Shown here: positions 34,181 to 43,929 of the stretch, in pieces | Position numbering within the stretch: the first letter of the stretch is position 1 | Layout: the number at the start of each line of letters is the position of its first letter | Source: Allobosea sp. UNC402CLCol | Lineage (GTDB): Bacteria > Pseudomonadota > Alphaproteobacteria > Rhizobiales > Beijerinckiaceae | Reading direction: 5' to 3' | DNA length: 64,000 nt | Assembly: GCF_000745475.1 (NCBI RefSeq) | Contig: NZ_JQJJ01000008.1 | Span: forward strand, 825,374 to 889,373 | Position numbers and translations under genes: made by a program | The notes under the pieces: model-generated | Told to the model about the DNA's origin: nothing | The model's database searches: none | Seen by the model: the letters and a program-made list of their open reading frames with translations, nothing else

Positions 34181-34558
34181 TCAATGGCCCGCATCGCGCC
34201 GCGCTGCGACCTCGTCGAGGATACCGGCCATGCGGCGCAGATCCTCGGCATCGAGCCCGCCGATCTCGCGGGCGAGACGATTGGCGAAGAGCGTCGCTTC
34301 CGCATCGAGCCCCGCCGTGTCGACGGTGACGCGCGGATGAGAGAGGTCGGCGAGGCGCACGAGCTCGTCCGCCTCGTCCCAGATGATGCCGAGGAGGTGG
34401 ATGGCGCCCTGGATCAGGGTGAAGGTCGGCCGGCCGCGCTTGCCGTGTTCCAGCGCCGAGAGATAGGCCGGCGTCACGCCGAGCCCCTCGGCCATCTGGG
34501 CGAGCGTGAGGCCGCGCTGCTGCCTCAGCTCACGTACGCGCCGGCCGAAGGGCGTCAC
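34181..34558 (-). CDS. XRE-family helix-turn-helix regulator
   Basis: 125 residues from a GTG at 34558 that overlaps the smr stop (GTGA). The HTH occupies about 4-60 (FGRRVRELRQQRGLTLAQMAEGLGVTPAYLSALEHGKRG). The C-terminal part is helical and acidic with no recognised ligand domain. Last gene of the tim44-mltA-smr-xre operon. Target genes unknown. Confidence 0.9.
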   Translation of the reverse strand: MTPFGRRVRELRQQRGLTLAQMAEGLGVTPAYLSALEHGKRGRPTFTLIQGAIHLLGIIWDEADELVRLADLSHPRVTVDTAGLDAEATLFANRLAREIGGLDAEDLRRMAGILDEVAARRDAGH

Positions 34559-35118
34559 GGCCCGAACTCCCTGAGCCGCCGCAGGCGTACATAGAGCGCG
34601 CCCGAGCCTCCATGGCGCTGTTCGGCCTCCTCGAAGCCCAGCACCAGCGGGCGCAGCTCCGCGAGCCGCAACCAATGCGGCACCATCCGGCGCAGGACGC
34701 CGCGCTCCTCGCCGAACAAGGCCGGAGCCGGGCCGCCCTTGCCGGTCACGACGAGGCAGATGCGCGTGCCGCGCGCCTGTTCGCGCCGCAGGAAGGCGCA
34801 GAGCGCCAGATGCGCCTCGCCTTGGCGCATGCCGTGCAGGTCGATCGAGGCCTCGACGGTTTGCTGGCCGCGCCGAAGCTGCGTGCGCAGGCGGCGCTCG
34901 ATCGGTGCGAGCGGCGGAGCGGCCGGCGGGGCCGTCTTCGCCGCGGACATGCTTGCAACGATAAGAACGGAGGTCTCCGTCGACGCGGGCGCTACGGGCG
35001 GCGGAGCGGACTCGGGCTCCACGGGCGCACGGCCCGGCAACGGTTTGACCGAGCGCGCCACCTGTCGCCAGAGCGCGATATCGGCCTCCGTCAGCGTCTT
35101 GCCCCGGCGCGACCGCAT
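34555..35118 (-). CDS. Smr/MutS2-domain endonuclease-like protein
   Basis: 187 residues. A Pro/Ala-rich, probably disordered N-terminal half precedes an Smr domain (about 90-180) with DLHGMRQGEAH and the TGKGG loop, then a GALYVRLRR end. Family members nick DNA or RNA structures. It is one base from the mltA stop and overlaps the XRE gene by four bases, hence translationally coupled. Confidence 0.92.
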   Translation of the reverse strand: MRSRRGKTLTEADIALWRQVARSVKPLPGRAPVEPESAPPPVAPASTETSVLIVASMSAAKTAPPAAPPLAPIERRLRTQLRRGQQTVEASIDLHGMRQGEAHLALCAFLRREQARGTRICLVVTGKGGPAPALFGEERGVLRRMVPHWLRLAELRPLVLGFEEAEQRHGGSGALYVRLRRLREFGP

Positions 35119-35119
35119 C

Positions 35120-36286
35120 TCAGCGCGGCCAGAGCACGGTGAAGGAAACGGGATGCCGGATCAGCCCGGCGCGGTGTCCGGCGGCAGCGCCGGAACCGAC
35201 GAAGAGATCCATGCGGGCCGCGCCGAGGATGGCGGAACCGGTGTCCTGCGCGATCGTCAGCCGGGCGAGATGCGCGTCGCCTCCCTCGCCATCGGGGATG
35301 GTCGCATCGATCCAGACCGGCAGGCCATAGGGCCAGATATTCCGGTCGACGGCGATGCTGCGCAGCGGCGTCAGCGGCAGCCCGGCGCCACCGATGGGCC
35401 CGGCCCCGGCCGGCAGGTCGTCGCGGCGGGTGAAGAAGACGAAGGAGCGGTTGAGGCGGATGAGGTCGCGCGCGAAGCCGGCATCGGCCTTCAGCCGGGC
35501 GACGAGGCGGTCCATGGTCATCTGCTCTGGCGGGATATTCTCACGCTGGCTGAGCACGCGGCCGAGCGAGGTATAGGGCAGGCCGTTGCGACCGGAATAG
35601 GTGAGCCGCGTCACTGAGCCGTCGGGCAGGCGCACGCGGCCGGAGCCCTGAACCTGCAGCACGAAGCGATCGACGGGATCGCGCAGCCAGAGGATTTCGA
35701 GTCCTTGCCCGTCGAGCGCGCCGGTCTCGATCGCAGTGCGGTCGGGGAAGGGTTCGAGGCCGTCACCGGTGCGGCGGGCGGCCGAGAGAGCCTTGTCGAG
35801 GCCGGGCCAGTCGTCGCCGGGCTGGCGCGTCACCAGATCCTTCGGGCGGTCATAGAGCGGGGTCGGGAACGCGTCGGAACGCGTCAGCGCGCCCTCGAAT
35901 TCCGGCTCGAAATACCCGGTCATGAAGCCGGTTTCCGCATCGGCCGGGCGGATGCGCCAGAAGCTGAAATTCCGCTCGAAGAAATCGCGCGCCTGCTCGG
36001 CGCTGACGGGACCGGCCGCAGCCAGCGCCTTCGCCTTCTCGCAAGCGGCATCCAGCCCATCCGGCAAGGGCACCGCCTGGCGCAATGGCGGGTCCGCCAT
36101 GCAGCCCTGTGCGAAGATGGCAAAAGCCCTGGCCTGATCGTCCTGCCGCCAGCCGGCGATCTCGCCCGGCGACAGCGGTTCGGCGCGGGCGCCGTCCGGA
36201 AGAGGAAAAGGCGAAGCCAGAGCCGTCATGACAGGAAGAGAAGAGGCCGCCAGCAGCGCGAGCGCGGCCGCGGCGCCACGGATCAC
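35120..36286 (-). CDS. mltA: MltA membrane-bound lytic murein transglycosylase
   Basis: 388 residues from a GTG overlapping the tim44-like stop (GTGA). A signal peptide (ends ALA, about 24) is followed by the MltA domain (GFMTGYFEPEFEGA, LQVQGSGRVRLPDG) and a 3D domain with IAQDTGSAILG and RMDLFVGSG (about 345-362). The Asp residues there form the catalytic centre. No lipobox Cys is seen in the signal region, so it may be periplasmic rather than a lipoprotein. It cleaves peptidoglycan glycan strands. Confidence 0.95.
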   Translation of the reverse strand: MIRGAAAALALLAASSLPVMTALASPFPLPDGARAEPLSPGEIAGWRQDDQARAFAIFAQGCMADPPLRQAVPLPDGLDAACEKAKALAAAGPVSAEQARDFFERNFSFWRIRPADAETGFMTGYFEPEFEGALTRSDAFPTPLYDRPKDLVTRQPGDDWPGLDKALSAARRTGDGLEPFPDRTAIETGALDGQGLEILWLRDPVDRFVLQVQGSGRVRLPDGSVTRLTYSGRNGLPYTSLGRVLSQRENIPPEQMTMDRLVARLKADAGFARDLIRLNRSFVFFTRRDDLPAGAGPIGGAGLPLTPLRSIAVDRNIWPYGLPVWIDATIPDGEGGDAHLARLTIAQDTGSAILGAARMDLFVGSGAAAGHRAGLIRHPVSFTVLWPR

Positions 36287-37011
36287 GCGCCGGCTTCGGT
36301 GGCGACGAGAAGCCAGTTGGGGTCCCTGCTGCCAAGCTGGCGCGAGAAGGTCCAGATGTCGTTGACCTCCGAAACCTGATCGGCGCTGCCGTCGACGACG
36401 GCGCCTTGCGCGTCGCGCGTCGCGCTGATGAGCTGCGAGACGAAGGCGATCGTCACCTGGGCCGCCTTGCCCTTGACCTCGACCGCGGTCAGATCGGCCT
36501 TGTCGATCGAGACGAAGTTGGATTCCGCTTTCTCGTTGCGCTTCTCGCGCTCGGTGATGGCCTGCTCGAAGCCGTCATAGACCTCCTTCGCCAGCAAGCC
36601 CTTCAGCATCTTGCGATCGCCGCGGGCGAAGGCCGTGACGATGGTCTCATAGGCGGATTTGGCACCTTCGACGAAGGCGCGCGGATCGAAATCCGGCTCT
36701 TGCCGGATGATCGCGTCGATGCCCTGGCCGATCGGCGAATCCGGCGGGGCGATATCCTTCCAGCGCTCGGCCGCCGGGACCGGAACCGCGGCGGGGTCGT
36801 TGGCCGCGCCGGGCAGACGGATGACATTGTCGCGCTTGTCGGACGATTGCGCCTGGTCCGGCCGCACCGGCGGCGCCTCGCGGCGGATGAAGGGATCCTT
36901 CGGCGGCTGCTCGTTGCCGGTCTTCTGACCGAGGACAGAGCGCAGCTTCCAGGCGACGAAAACGGCCAGAGCCAAGAAGACCAGAGTCGTTATGTCGAAG
37001 GAATTTTGCAT
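36283..37011 (-). CDS. Tim44-like domain protein
   Basis: 242 residues from an ATG at 37011; this gives the standard alphaproteobacterial start MQNSFDITTL with one membrane segment (about 7-25, VFLALAVFVAWKLRSVLG). A disordered linker is followed by the Tim44-like domain (DFDPRAFVEGAKSAYETIVTAFARGDRKMLKGLL). It is the bacterial relative of mitochondrial Tim44, an inner-membrane protein of uncertain role. It is the first gene of a four-gene operon and divergent from secB, as is common in the order. Confidence 0.93.
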   Translation of the reverse strand: MQNSFDITTLVFLALAVFVAWKLRSVLGQKTGNEQPPKDPFIRREAPPVRPDQAQSSDKRDNVIRLPGAANDPAAVPVPAAERWKDIAPPDSPIGQGIDAIIRQEPDFDPRAFVEGAKSAYETIVTAFARGDRKMLKGLLAKEVYDGFEQAITEREKRNEKAESNFVSIDKADLTAVEVKGKAAQVTIAFVSQLISATRDAQGAVVDGSADQVSEVNDIWTFSRQLGSRDPNWLLVATEAGA

Positions 37012-37257
37012 TGAAGGCTGACCCGCGGCTCCCCGTATTGTCATGGTTCTAACCGCTGCCAGATCGCCGGCGGCGGGCCGTCACCACAGTGATATGGTGA
37101 GACAGGCTCGTAACATCCACCCCCCGGCTTGTGAAGGCGACTTCTTGTGCCGTTCTCGTGTCCATGATAGCCGACGCGCGCGTCGCCCCGGAGGCGGAGC
37201 GCAATCTCGAATGCCCAAGGAGGCGCGGGATTTCCCGAGACAGCCTGCCAGAACAAG

Positions 37258-37755
37258 ATGGGACCGATGGCCAACGAACTTCCCAACGGCAACGGCGCCG
37301 GCGCCGCTGATACGGCTCCGAGCCTCAATGCCCTGATCCAGTACACCAAGGATTTCTCCTTCGAGAACCCGAAGGCGCCGCGCGCGCTCGCCCAGCAGGA
37401 CGCCCAGGCGGGCCCGCAGATGTCGCTGCAGGTCAATGTCGGCACGAGCAATATCGGCGGGATCGATTACGAGACCGTGCTGAAGCTCGAGGGCAAGGCC
37501 GAGCTCAACGGCGAGACACTGTTCGCCTTCGACCTGAGCTATGCCGGCGTCTTCCGGCTGCAGAACATCCCCGAGGAGCACATCCACCCCGTGCTGGTGA
37601 TCGACTGCGCGCGCCTGCTCTTCCCCTTCGCGCGCCAGATCATCGCCGAAGCGGTGCAGAATGGCGGCTTCCCGGCCTTCTACGTGCCGCCGATCGATTT
37701 CGCGGCGCTCTATCAGCAGCAGGTTCAGGGTCAGCCCAGCGCCGCCAATTCCTGA
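37258..37755 (+). CDS. secB: Protein-export chaperone SecB
   Basis: 165 residues. Family motifs are QYTKDFSFENPKAP, YETVLKLEGKAELNGETLFAFDLSYAGVF, and HPVLVIDCARLLFPFARQII followed by DFAALYQQQ. SecB holds preproteins unfolded and hands them to SecA. The start may instead be the ATG at 37267. The 213-base gap to the divergent tim44-like gene should contain both promoters. Confidence 0.97.
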   Translation: MGPMANELPNGNGAGAADTAPSLNALIQYTKDFSFENPKAPRALAQQDAQAGPQMSLQVNVGTSNIGGIDYETVLKLEGKAELNGETLFAFDLSYAGVFRLQNIPEEHIHPVLVIDCARLLFPFARQIIAEAVQNGGFPAFYVPPIDFAALYQQQVQGQPSAANS

Positions 37756-37778
37756 GCGCCGGTACTCCCCACGCCAAC

Positions 37779-37805
37779 AAAAAGGGCCCCTCGCGGGCCC
37801 TTTTT
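37779..37805 (+). terminator. Rho-independent terminator after secB
   Basis: AAAAAGGGCCC-CTCGC-GGGCCCTTTTT, a symmetrical hairpin with T-run. Confidence 0.95.
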
Positions 37806-37923
37806 CGTTTGTTGCGGATGATTGTTGCCCTTGCGAAGGGTCTGGCCCCTCGCCATGTCGGATGCGCATCTGGCGGACGCCCCAATCGGGACGCCCGCCT
37901 TTTCCTTATCCGATGGAGACCCG

Positions 37924-38655
37924 ATGGACGCCCTTATGACGCTTGCTTCCGACCCCGCCGTTTGGGCCGCGCTCGGAGCATTGATCGCCATGGAGGTCGT
38001 GCTCGGCATCGACAACCTGATCTTCATCTCGATCCTGACCAACAAGCTGCCGGAGCATCAGCGCTCGAAAGGCCGCAAGATCGGCATCGGGCTTGCGCTC
38101 ATCCTGCGGCTCGCGCTGCTCAGCACGGTCGCGATCATCGTCAAGCTCACCGCCCCGCTCTTCACGGTCCTCGGCCAGCCCTTCTCATGGCGCGACCTCA
38201 TCCTGATCGCCGGTGGCCTGTTCCTGGTCTGGAAGGCGACGAAGGAGATCCATCACAAGGTCGATCCCAATCCGGGCCCGGACATGTTCGATGGCGGCCG
38301 CGCGGCCGGCGTCACCTTCGGCGGGGTGATCGTCCAGATCCTGCTGCTCGACCTCGTCTTCTCGATCGACTCGATCATCACCGCGGTCGGCATGACCGAG
38401 CATGTCCCGGTGATGGTGATCGCGGTGATCGTCGCGGTGTTGACGATGCTGCTCGCCGCCGATCCGCTGGCGCGCTTCATCGAGAGGAACCCGACCATCG
38501 TGATGCTGGCGCTCGGCTTCCTGCTGATGATCGGCGGCATGCTGATCGCGGAAGGTTTCGGCGTCCATGTGCCGAAGGGCTATGTCTACGCGGCGATGGC
38601 CTTCTCGGCGCTGGTCGAGGCGCTCAACATGATGTCGCGCCGGCGGGCTTCGTAA
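37924..38655 (+). CDS. TerC-family integral membrane protein
   Basis: 243 residues from an ATG at 37924 with GGAGA upstream. Seven hydrophobic segments. The conserved acidic membrane motifs GIDNLIF and [12 protein letters not shown] identify TerC/YgdQ-type proteins, implicated in metal-ion efflux or membrane-protein metalation. No tellurite-resistance genes are nearby and no riboswitch was recognised upstream. Confidence 0.93.
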   Translation: MDALMTLASDPAVWAALGALIAMEVVLGIDNLIFISILTNKLPEHQRSKGRKIGIGLALILRLALLSTVAIIVKLTAPLFTVLGQPFSWRDLILIAGGLFLVWKATKEIHHKVDPNPGPDMFDGGRAAGVTFGGVIVQILLLDLVFSIDSIITAVGMTEHVPVMVIAVIVAVLTMLLAADPLARFIERNPTIVMLALGFLLMIGGMLIAEGFGVHVPKGYVYAAMAFSALVEALNMMSRRRAS

Positions 38656-38674
38656 GCTCCCATCTCGTAGCAGG

Positions 38675-38777
38675 CGTCATGCTCGGGCTTGACCCGAGCA
38701 TCTCTTGCCGACGGAGTCTCGGAGCTTTCTCGTCTCGAGATTCTCGGGCCTGCGCTTCGCTCCGCCCGAGAATGACG
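38675..38777. repeat. Palindromic repeat, family B copy 1
   Basis: Ends CGTCAT / ATGACG, with left hairpin GCTCGGGCTTGACCCGAGC and right block GAGATTCTCGGG...CCCGAGAATGACG. It matches the copy at 58658-58759. It lies between convergent terC and dnaQ. Confidence 0.88.
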
Positions 38778-38785
38778 CCCAAGGC

Positions 38786-39502
38786 TTACTGAGCCGCCTC
38801 GTCGGTGATGCCGAGATAGCCCTTCCAGAGCGGGGCCTTCAGCGAGCTGAGGATGAAGGCCTCATGCGCCTTGATGGCGGCCTCGTCGAGGCGCGGTGCC
38901 AGCGGGCGCTGGCGCTGCGGCTTCTCCAGCACGGGCGCGGCCAGGCCAGGCCGCCCCGCCGCCGCCTCGACGCCGAGGCCGAGCGAGGCCTGCTTGCCGC
39001 CGATCAGCTCGATATAGACCTCGGCCAGAATCTCGGAATCGAGCAACGCGCCGTGCTTGGTGCGGCGGCTGTTGTCGATGCCGTAGCGCGAGCAGAGCGC
39101 GTCGAGGCTGTTGGAGGCGCCGGGATGCTTGCGGCGCGCCATCGACAGCGAATCGACCACGCGGGCCGGCTCGATCGGCGGCAGGCCGAGGCGCTTGAAC
39201 TCCATGTTGATGAAGCCGACGTCGAAGGCGGCGTTATGGATCACCAACCGGGCATCGGCGATGAAGTCCAGGAACTCCTGGGCGATCTCGGCGAAGACCT
39301 GCTTGTCGGAGAGGAACTGCTCCGAGAGCCCGTGGACGTTGAAGGCCTCGACCGGCATCGAGCGTTCGGGATTGATGTAGACGTGGTAGTTGCGCCCGCT
39401 CGGGCAGTGGTTGATCAGCTCGACGCAGCCGATCTCGACGATGCGGTCGCCGTTATGGGGCTCGACGCCGGTGGTTTCGGTGTCCAGGACGATCTCACGC
39501 AT
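38786..39502 (-). CDS. dnaQ: DNA polymerase III epsilon subunit (3'-5' proofreading exonuclease)
   Basis: 238 residues. Exo I motif DTETTG (Asp7, Glu9), Exo [11 protein letters not shown], and Exo [13 protein letters not shown] with the general-base His and metal Asp. A C-terminal Pro/Arg-rich tail should contain the polymerase alpha-binding segment. The start overlaps the coaE stop by eight bases. Confidence 0.96.
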   Translation of the reverse strand: MREIVLDTETTGVEPHNGDRIVEIGCVELINHCPSGRNYHVYINPERSMPVEAFNVHGLSEQFLSDKQVFAEIAQEFLDFIADARLVIHNAAFDVGFINMEFKRLGLPPIEPARVVDSLSMARRKHPGASNSLDALCSRYGIDNSRRTKHGALLDSEILAEVYIELIGGKQASLGLGVEAAAGRPGLAAPVLEKPQRQRPLAPRLDEAAIKAHEAFILSSLKAPLWKGYLGITDEAAQ

Positions 39503-40133
39503 CGGTCGGGACCTTGTTCCGGAGCTCTGGGCCGCCCCTACGTCCGGGGCGCGCGGCCAATGCCGTCAGGATAGAGCGGACTTGCCGTTCGGCGGCCATG
39601 AGGCCGCGCGAGGTGTCCACAAGGAAATGGGCATGGCGACGCTTCTCCGCATCCGGCATCTGGCGCGACAGGATCGCGGCGAACTTCTCCGCCGTCATGC
39701 CGGGGCGTGACAGCACGCGCTCGCGCTGAACCTCGGCCGGAGCCGTCACGACGAGCACGGCATCGCAGCGCCCCTCGCCGCCCGTCTCGAGCAGGAGCGG
39801 CACATCGATGACCGCGAGGCCGGCGCCCTCTGCACGACACCGTGCAAGGAACGCTTCCTCCTCCTCGCGCACGAGCGGATGGATGATCGCTTCGAGCTGC
39901 TTGAGCGCCTCGGGCTTGCCCAGTACCGCCGCCCCGAGCCTGGCGCGATCAACCACGCCATCGACGACCGTGCCGGGAAAGGCTGCCGCGATCGGCGCCA
40001 CAGCCCGGCCGCGATGCAGGCGGTGCACGGCGGCATCGGCATCATGCAGGGGCACGCCCTGCTTCACGAAGAGCCCGGCGGTCGTCGATTTGCCCATTCC
40101 GATCGAGCCCGTCAGCCCCAGCACGAAGGTCAT
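39495..40133 (-). CDS. coaE: Dephospho-CoA kinase
   Basis: 212 residues from an ATG at 40133; a GTG two codons upstream is weaker. P-loop GSIGMGKST with Lys15, then [10 protein letters not shown] and a [11 protein letters not shown] segment. It performs the last step of coenzyme A synthesis. It is placed between aroE and dnaQ, as in many Hyphomicrobiales. Confidence 0.95.
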   Translation of the reverse strand: MTFVLGLTGSIGMGKSTTAGLFVKQGVPLHDADAAVHRLHRGRAVAPIAAAFPGTVVDGVVDRARLGAAVLGKPEALKQLEAIIHPLVREEEEAFLARCRAEGAGLAVIDVPLLLETGGEGRCDAVLVVTAPAEVQRERVLSRPGMTAEKFAAILSRQMPDAEKRRHAHFLVDTSRGLMAAERQVRSILTALAARPGRRGGPELRNKVPTDA

Positions 40134-40149
40134 GTCCACGTCCCGCGAA

Positions 40150-40983
40150 TCAGGCCTTCAGGATATCGGCTTCGATCAGGCCGCGCAGTGCCGGCGTCAC
40201 CTGCGGCGAGACGCCGAACCAGCGGGCAAAGCCCGGGGTCGCCTGGTGCAGCAACATGCCGAGGCCGTCGACGATGATGCCGCCGCGCCGTTCCGCCTCG
40301 GCGAGCAGCGCCGTCTTCAGCGGGACGTAGTTGATGTCGTCGACGATGGTGCCCGGCCGCAGAGCCGAGAGGTCCATCTCCAGCGGCGGCTTGCCCTGCA
40401 GGCCAAGCGGCGTCGTGTTGACGATGAGATCGACCTGCCCGACGGCCTCGCTCCGGCGCTCCCAATCGATCACCTCCAGCGGCGCTCCGAAAGCTGCGGC
40501 GAGCTCGTCGGCGCGGGCGCGGCTGCGGTTGGCGATCAGGATGCGGCCGATCCCGCGCGACTGGAGACCGAAGGCGACGCCACGCGCAGCGCCGCCGGCA
40601 CCGAGAACGAGGATCGTGTTCACCCGGCTCTCCCAATCGGGGACGGTCGCGTCGAGATGAGCGAGGAAGCCGGACACATCGGTGTTGTCCGCGATGATCC
40701 GGCCGCCATCGCGCCAGAGCGTGTTGACGGCTCCAACCACCCGGCCAGCCTCGCTGACCTCGTCGACCAGCGCCATCATCGCTTCCTTGAGCGGTGCCGT
40801 GACATTGCCGCCGGCGAACTCGCCGTCTCGCAGCCTCGCGACGAAGGCCGGCAGATCGACCGGGGCCACGTCGATGCGTTCATAGGAGCCGGCGATCCCG
40901 TATTGCCTGAGCCATTCGCGATGGATCAGCGGCGAGCGCGAATGCGCGATGGGGTGGCCGATGACGAAGCACTGAGGAGACAT
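40150..40983 (-). CDS. aroE: Shikimate dehydrogenase
   Basis: 277 residues. Substrate site [10 protein letters not shown] and NVTAPLKE with Lys66 and partner Asp102 (NTDVSGF). The NADP site is GAGGAARG followed by [10 protein letters not shown]. The usual NVTIPHK reads NVTAPLK here, but the catalytic Lys is kept. It reduces 3-dehydroshikimate in aromatic amino-acid synthesis. It is 12 bases from maf. Confidence 0.95.
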   Translation of the reverse strand: MSPQCFVIGHPIAHSRSPLIHREWLRQYGIAGSYERIDVAPVDLPAFVARLRDGEFAGGNVTAPLKEAMMALVDEVSEAGRVVGAVNTLWRDGGRIIADNTDVSGFLAHLDATVPDWESRVNTILVLGAGGAARGVAFGLQSRGIGRILIANRSRARADELAAAFGAPLEVIDWERRSEAVGQVDLIVNTTPLGLQGKPPLEMDLSALRPGTIVDDINYVPLKTALLAEAERRGGIIVDGLGMLLHQATPGFARWFGVSPQVTPALRGLIEADILKA

Positions 40984-40995
40984 CGCGAAATCCAG

Positions 40996-41613
40996 TTAGC
41001 GGGCGAGATGGCCGAGATCGCGCAGGGCCGAGAGGACGGGCAGCAGCGGCAAGCCGAGGATGGTGAAGTGATCGCCCTCGATCCGCTCGAAGAGCTGCGC
41101 GCCGAGCCCTTCGAGCTGATAGCCGCCGACGCTGGAGAGGATGGCCGGGCCGGCAGCTTCGACATAGCGAGCGATGAAAGCGGAATCGAGCGGCCGCATC
41201 GTCAGCCGTGCAGTTTCGCAGCCACGCGCCAGGACCTCCCCGTCCCGCGCCAGCGCGAAGGCGGAATGCAGCTCATGCCTCCGTCCTGCGAGAGACGCGA
41301 TCTGGCTGCTTCCCGCCGCCGCGTCCTCCGGTTTGTGGAAGGCCACGCCCTCGCAGGTCAGGGTCTGGTCGGCCGCGAGCACGATCCGGCCGGTCCGTTC
41401 CTGCGAGACGGAGAGCGCCTTGGCTTCCGCCAGAGCCGCGGCAATCCGGTCCGCCGTCACCCCTCGCGCGGCCAGCGGTTTTTCGACGGCACGCTCGTCG
41501 ATACCCGGCTTGACGGTCTCGACCGGAAGCCCGGCGGCGACCAGCATGTCGCGGCGGGTGACGCTGCCCGAGGCGAGGATAAGCGGCGCCGGCGATAGCC
41601 ATAGCCGCGTCAT
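40996..41613 (-). CDS. maf: Maf-family nucleoside triphosphate pyrophosphatase
   Basis: 205 residues. The signature [11 protein letters not shown] at about 14-24, ERA-type [15 protein letters not shown] and [16 protein letters not shown] are present. Maf proteins hydrolyse non-canonical or damaged NTPs to monophosphates. The ATG overlaps the ppsR stop (ATGA), so the two are translationally coupled. Confidence 0.93.
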   Translation of the reverse strand: MTRLWLSPAPLILASGSVTRRDMLVAAGLPVETVKPGIDERAVEKPLAARGVTADRIAAALAEAKALSVSQERTGRIVLAADQTLTCEGVAFHKPEDAAAGSSQIASLAGRRHELHSAFALARDGEVLARGCETARLTMRPLDSAFIARYVEAAGPAILSSVGGYQLEGLGAQLFERIEGDHFTILGLPLLPVLSALRDLGHLAR

Positions 41614-42440
41614 GTCGCGATGAACTTCATACGGTGGTCGCGCAGCAGATCGAGGATCGATGCGGCCGTCTCCTCGATCGAGCGGCGCGTCACGTCGATC
41701 ACCGGCCAGCCCTTGCGGGCGCAGAGGCGGCGCGACTGGGCGACCTCGTCGGCAACCGCCGCCGGGTCGACATAGGGCGTCTCGTCATCAGCGCGCAGCG
41801 AGAGCAGGCGGTTCTGCCGGATCTGCACGATGCGATCGGGGCTCGCGACGAGCCCGACGATCAAGGGCTTGCGCGCCCCGTCCAGCTCGACCGGCAGGGG
41901 CACGTTCGGCACGAGGGGGATGTTCGCGGTCTTGATGCCGCGATTGGCGAGGTAGATGCTCGTGGGCGTCTTCGAGGTGCGGCTGATGCCGACAAGGATC
42001 ACGTCGGCGCTCTCGAGGTCCCCGCCCATCTGGCCGTCATCGTGCAGCAGCGTGTAGTTCATCGCGTCGATGCGGCGGAAATATTCAGTGTTGAGCACGT
42101 GCTGCGCGCCCGGTTTCGTCGCCGAGGTCTGGCCGAGATAGGACTGGAACAAGGACAGCACCGGCTGGAGAACCGACAGGCAGGGACAGCCGAGCTCCCG
42201 GCAGAAATTCTCCAGCTTCTCCTGCCACTCCGGCTCGACCAGGGTGTAGAGCACGACGCCGGGTGAGGATTCGATCTCGGCAAGGACGCGGGCGAGCTGC
42301 GCTTCTGAACGCACCAGCGGATAGACATGCTCGATCGCCGAGACGGTTTCATATTGCGCGGCCGCGGCGCGGCTGACCGCGATCAGCGTCTCGCCGGTCG
42401 CGTCGGAGACGAGATGAAGGTGGAAGTAATTGCGAACCAC
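41610..42440 (-). CDS. PEP synthase / PPDK regulatory protein (DUF299)
   Basis: 276 residues from a GTG at 42440 with GAGGG upstream. Typical start [14 protein letters not shown], the nucleotide-binding loop [18 protein letters not shown] (about 149-166) and a C-terminal [16 protein letters not shown]. The family is a bifunctional kinase/pyrophosphorylase that switches PEP synthase or pyruvate phosphate dikinase off and on. It is the homologue of Rickettsia RP001, which borders the replication origin beside hemE in Caulobacter and Rickettsia. Confidence 0.95.
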   Translation of the reverse strand: MVRNYFHLHLVSDATGETLIAVSRAAAAQYETVSAIEHVYPLVRSEAQLARVLAEIESSPGVVLYTLVEPEWQEKLENFCRELGCPCLSVLQPVLSLFQSYLGQTSATKPGAQHVLNTEYFRRIDAMNYTLLHDDGQMGGDLESADVILVGISRTSKTPTSIYLANRGIKTANIPLVPNVPLPVELDGARKPLIVGLVASPDRIVQIRQNRLLSLRADDETPYVDPAAVADEVAQSRRLCARKGWPVIDVTRRSIEETAASILDLLRDHRMKFIAT

Positions 42441-42550
42441 GGCAGCCCTCGCGGTGAAGCTCGTTTCACCTCTAACGCGAGATACGGCTTTGGCAAATCG
42501 GCCTCGCCGATCCGGAGAGCCGATGGGTTATCCCATGGCATCGGGAGTGA

Positions 42551-42559
42551 TGTGGATAA
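42551..42559 (-). promoter_or_regulatory. Perfect DnaA box
   Basis: TTATCCACA on the minus strand, exact consensus, inside the putative origin. Confidence 0.85.
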
Positions 42560-42645
42560 GACTCGCAAGCGACGGGCCCGGGCGCTGCCCCTGTACAACT
42601 CGGCCCAACGATCAACAGGCCGGCGGCTGTGCATGGTAAAGAAAG

Positions 42646-42661
42646 TGTTTCACGTGAATCA
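42646..42661 (+). promoter_or_regulatory. parS-like centromere site
   Basis: TGTTTCACGTGAATCA differs by one base from the bacterial parS consensus TGTTTCACGTGAAACA. It lies in the putative origin; the parAB genes are 9 kb away. Confidence 0.8.
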
Positions 42662-42698
42662 TTCCGACGGGTCGGAGTGAACCGCCGGATTCCATTCG

Positions 42699-42713
42699 TT
42701 AAGAAAGCCTTAA
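42699..42713. promoter_or_regulatory. CtrA-type binding site
   Basis: TTAA-GAAAGCC-TTAA is an exact TTAA-N7-TTAA match. In Caulobacter, CtrA bound to such sites silences the origin; here it could also regulate hemE. Confidence 0.7.
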
Positions 42714-42864
42714 CGGCTTTGGTCCGGGTGAACCGACCGCGACCTGCTGTCCCACCGCCTGTGGAACGGTTGTGGACAGAATTGCGGCGGGCTATCTCCC
42801 CTGCCCAAGAGTCAAAGAAAAAGAGTCTTTCTAAGAATCTCTTTGTTTTAATAGAGGATGTGAG

Positions 42865-43917
42865 ATGGATCGCCCGGCAGGCTCTGTGACGACCGAGACA
42901 CCTGCCATCCTGCGGGCACTTTCAGGCGAGGTTCTGTCGAAGCCGCCAATCTGGTTGATGCGGCAAGCCGGGCGTTTTCTGCCGGAGTACCGCGAGGTTC
43001 GGGCGCGTGCCGGCAGCTTCCTGTCGCTGTGCTACAATCCTGAGCTGGCCGCCGAGGTGACGCTCCAGCCGATTCGCCGATTTGGTTTCGACGCGGCCAT
43101 CCTCTTTTCCGACATTCTCGTGGTGCCTCAGGCGCTGGGCCAGAAGCTCTGGTTCGCGGAGGGCGAGGGGCCGCGTCTCGAACCCGTCGATACGCAGGAG
43201 AGGCTCGCAGCCATCGATGAGCTGGCGGATGACGGCAAGCTCACGCCGATCATCGAGACCGTGCAGCGCGTCCGCGGTACCCTGCCCAGGCAGACCGGCT
43301 TCATCGGCTTCTGTGGCGCGCCCTGGACGGTGGCGACCTATATGGTCGCCGGCCGCGGTACGCCGGACCAGGGGCCGGCGCGCGCGCTCTTCGCCAGGAA
43401 CCCGGCGTTGTTCCAGGAGATCATCGACCGGATCGTCGCGGCATCGATCACCTATCTCAACACCCAGATCGCCGCCGGGGTCGACGCGGTGCAGATTTTC
43501 GATAGCTGGGCCGGCGTGCTCGCTCCCGAGGATTTCCAGCGCTGGTGCATCGCGCCGACGAAACGGATCGTCGACGGGGTTCGGGCGGTGAATCCGCAGG
43601 TCCGCATCATCGGCTTCCCCCGAGGGGCCGGCCGGCTGATCCCGGATTATGTCCGGGGAACCGGCGTCGATGCCGTCGGCCTCGAAAGCGCGATCGACCG
43701 GGATTTCGTGCGTGACGAGATCCAGTCGCTCGTGCCGGTGCAGGGGCACCTCGATCCGCAGATCCTTCGCGCTGGCGGGCCAGAGCTGGAGCGGGAGACC
43801 GAGGCGATTCTGGCCGCTTTCGGTTCGGCTCCCTTCGTGTTCAATCTCGGCCACGGCATCCTGCCGGACACGCCGATTTCCCATGTCGAACGTCTGCTCA
43901 AGGCAGTGCGCGGCTGA
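42865..43917 (+). CDS. hemE: Uroporphyrinogen decarboxylase
   Basis: 350 residues. Signature 1 [17 protein letters not shown] near the N-terminus with the substrate-binding Arg residues, and signature 2 [16 protein letters not shown] in the middle. [10 protein letters not shown] and [12 protein letters not shown] complete the pattern. It removes four carboxyl groups in haem synthesis. It lies 12 bases upstream of hemJ and directly beside the putative origin, with a GAGG ribosome-binding site. Confidence 0.97.
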   Translation: MDRPAGSVTTETPAILRALSGEVLSKPPIWLMRQAGRFLPEYREVRARAGSFLSLCYNPELAAEVTLQPIRRFGFDAAILFSDILVVPQALGQKLWFAEGEGPRLEPVDTQERLAAIDELADDGKLTPIIETVQRVRGTLPRQTGFIGFCGAPWTVATYMVAGRGTPDQGPARALFARNPALFQEIIDRIVAASITYLNTQIAAGVDAVQIFDSWAGVLAPEDFQRWCIAPTKRIVDGVRAVNPQVRIIGFPRGAGRLIPDYVRGTGVDAVGLESAIDRDFVRDEIQSLVPVQGHLDPQILRAGGPELERETEAILAAFGSAPFVFNLGHGILPDTPISHVERLLKAVRG

Positions 43918-43929
43918 AAGGCTCAAGCC

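Larger units (their letters stand above)
42441..42864. other. Probable chromosomal replication origin (oriC)
   Basis: A 424-base gap between divergent ppsR and hemE with no gene. It contains one perfect DnaA box (TGTGGATAA, 42551-42559) and weaker ones (42528, 42628, 42771). It also holds a perfect CtrA-type site, a one-mismatch parS and six GANTC methylation sites (42560, 42656, 42688, 42809, 42823, 42835). The last three lie in an A+T-rich stretch (42807-42855) suitable for unwinding. This gene context is the known origin locus in Caulobacter, and genes on both sides mostly read away from it. It must also contain the hemE and ppsR promoters. Confidence 0.85.

Noticed and set aside
37806..37923. 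Manganese (yybP-ykoY) riboswitch before the terC-family gene
   Set aside because: This riboswitch class sometimes precedes terC-like genes, but its conserved loop sequences are not present here.
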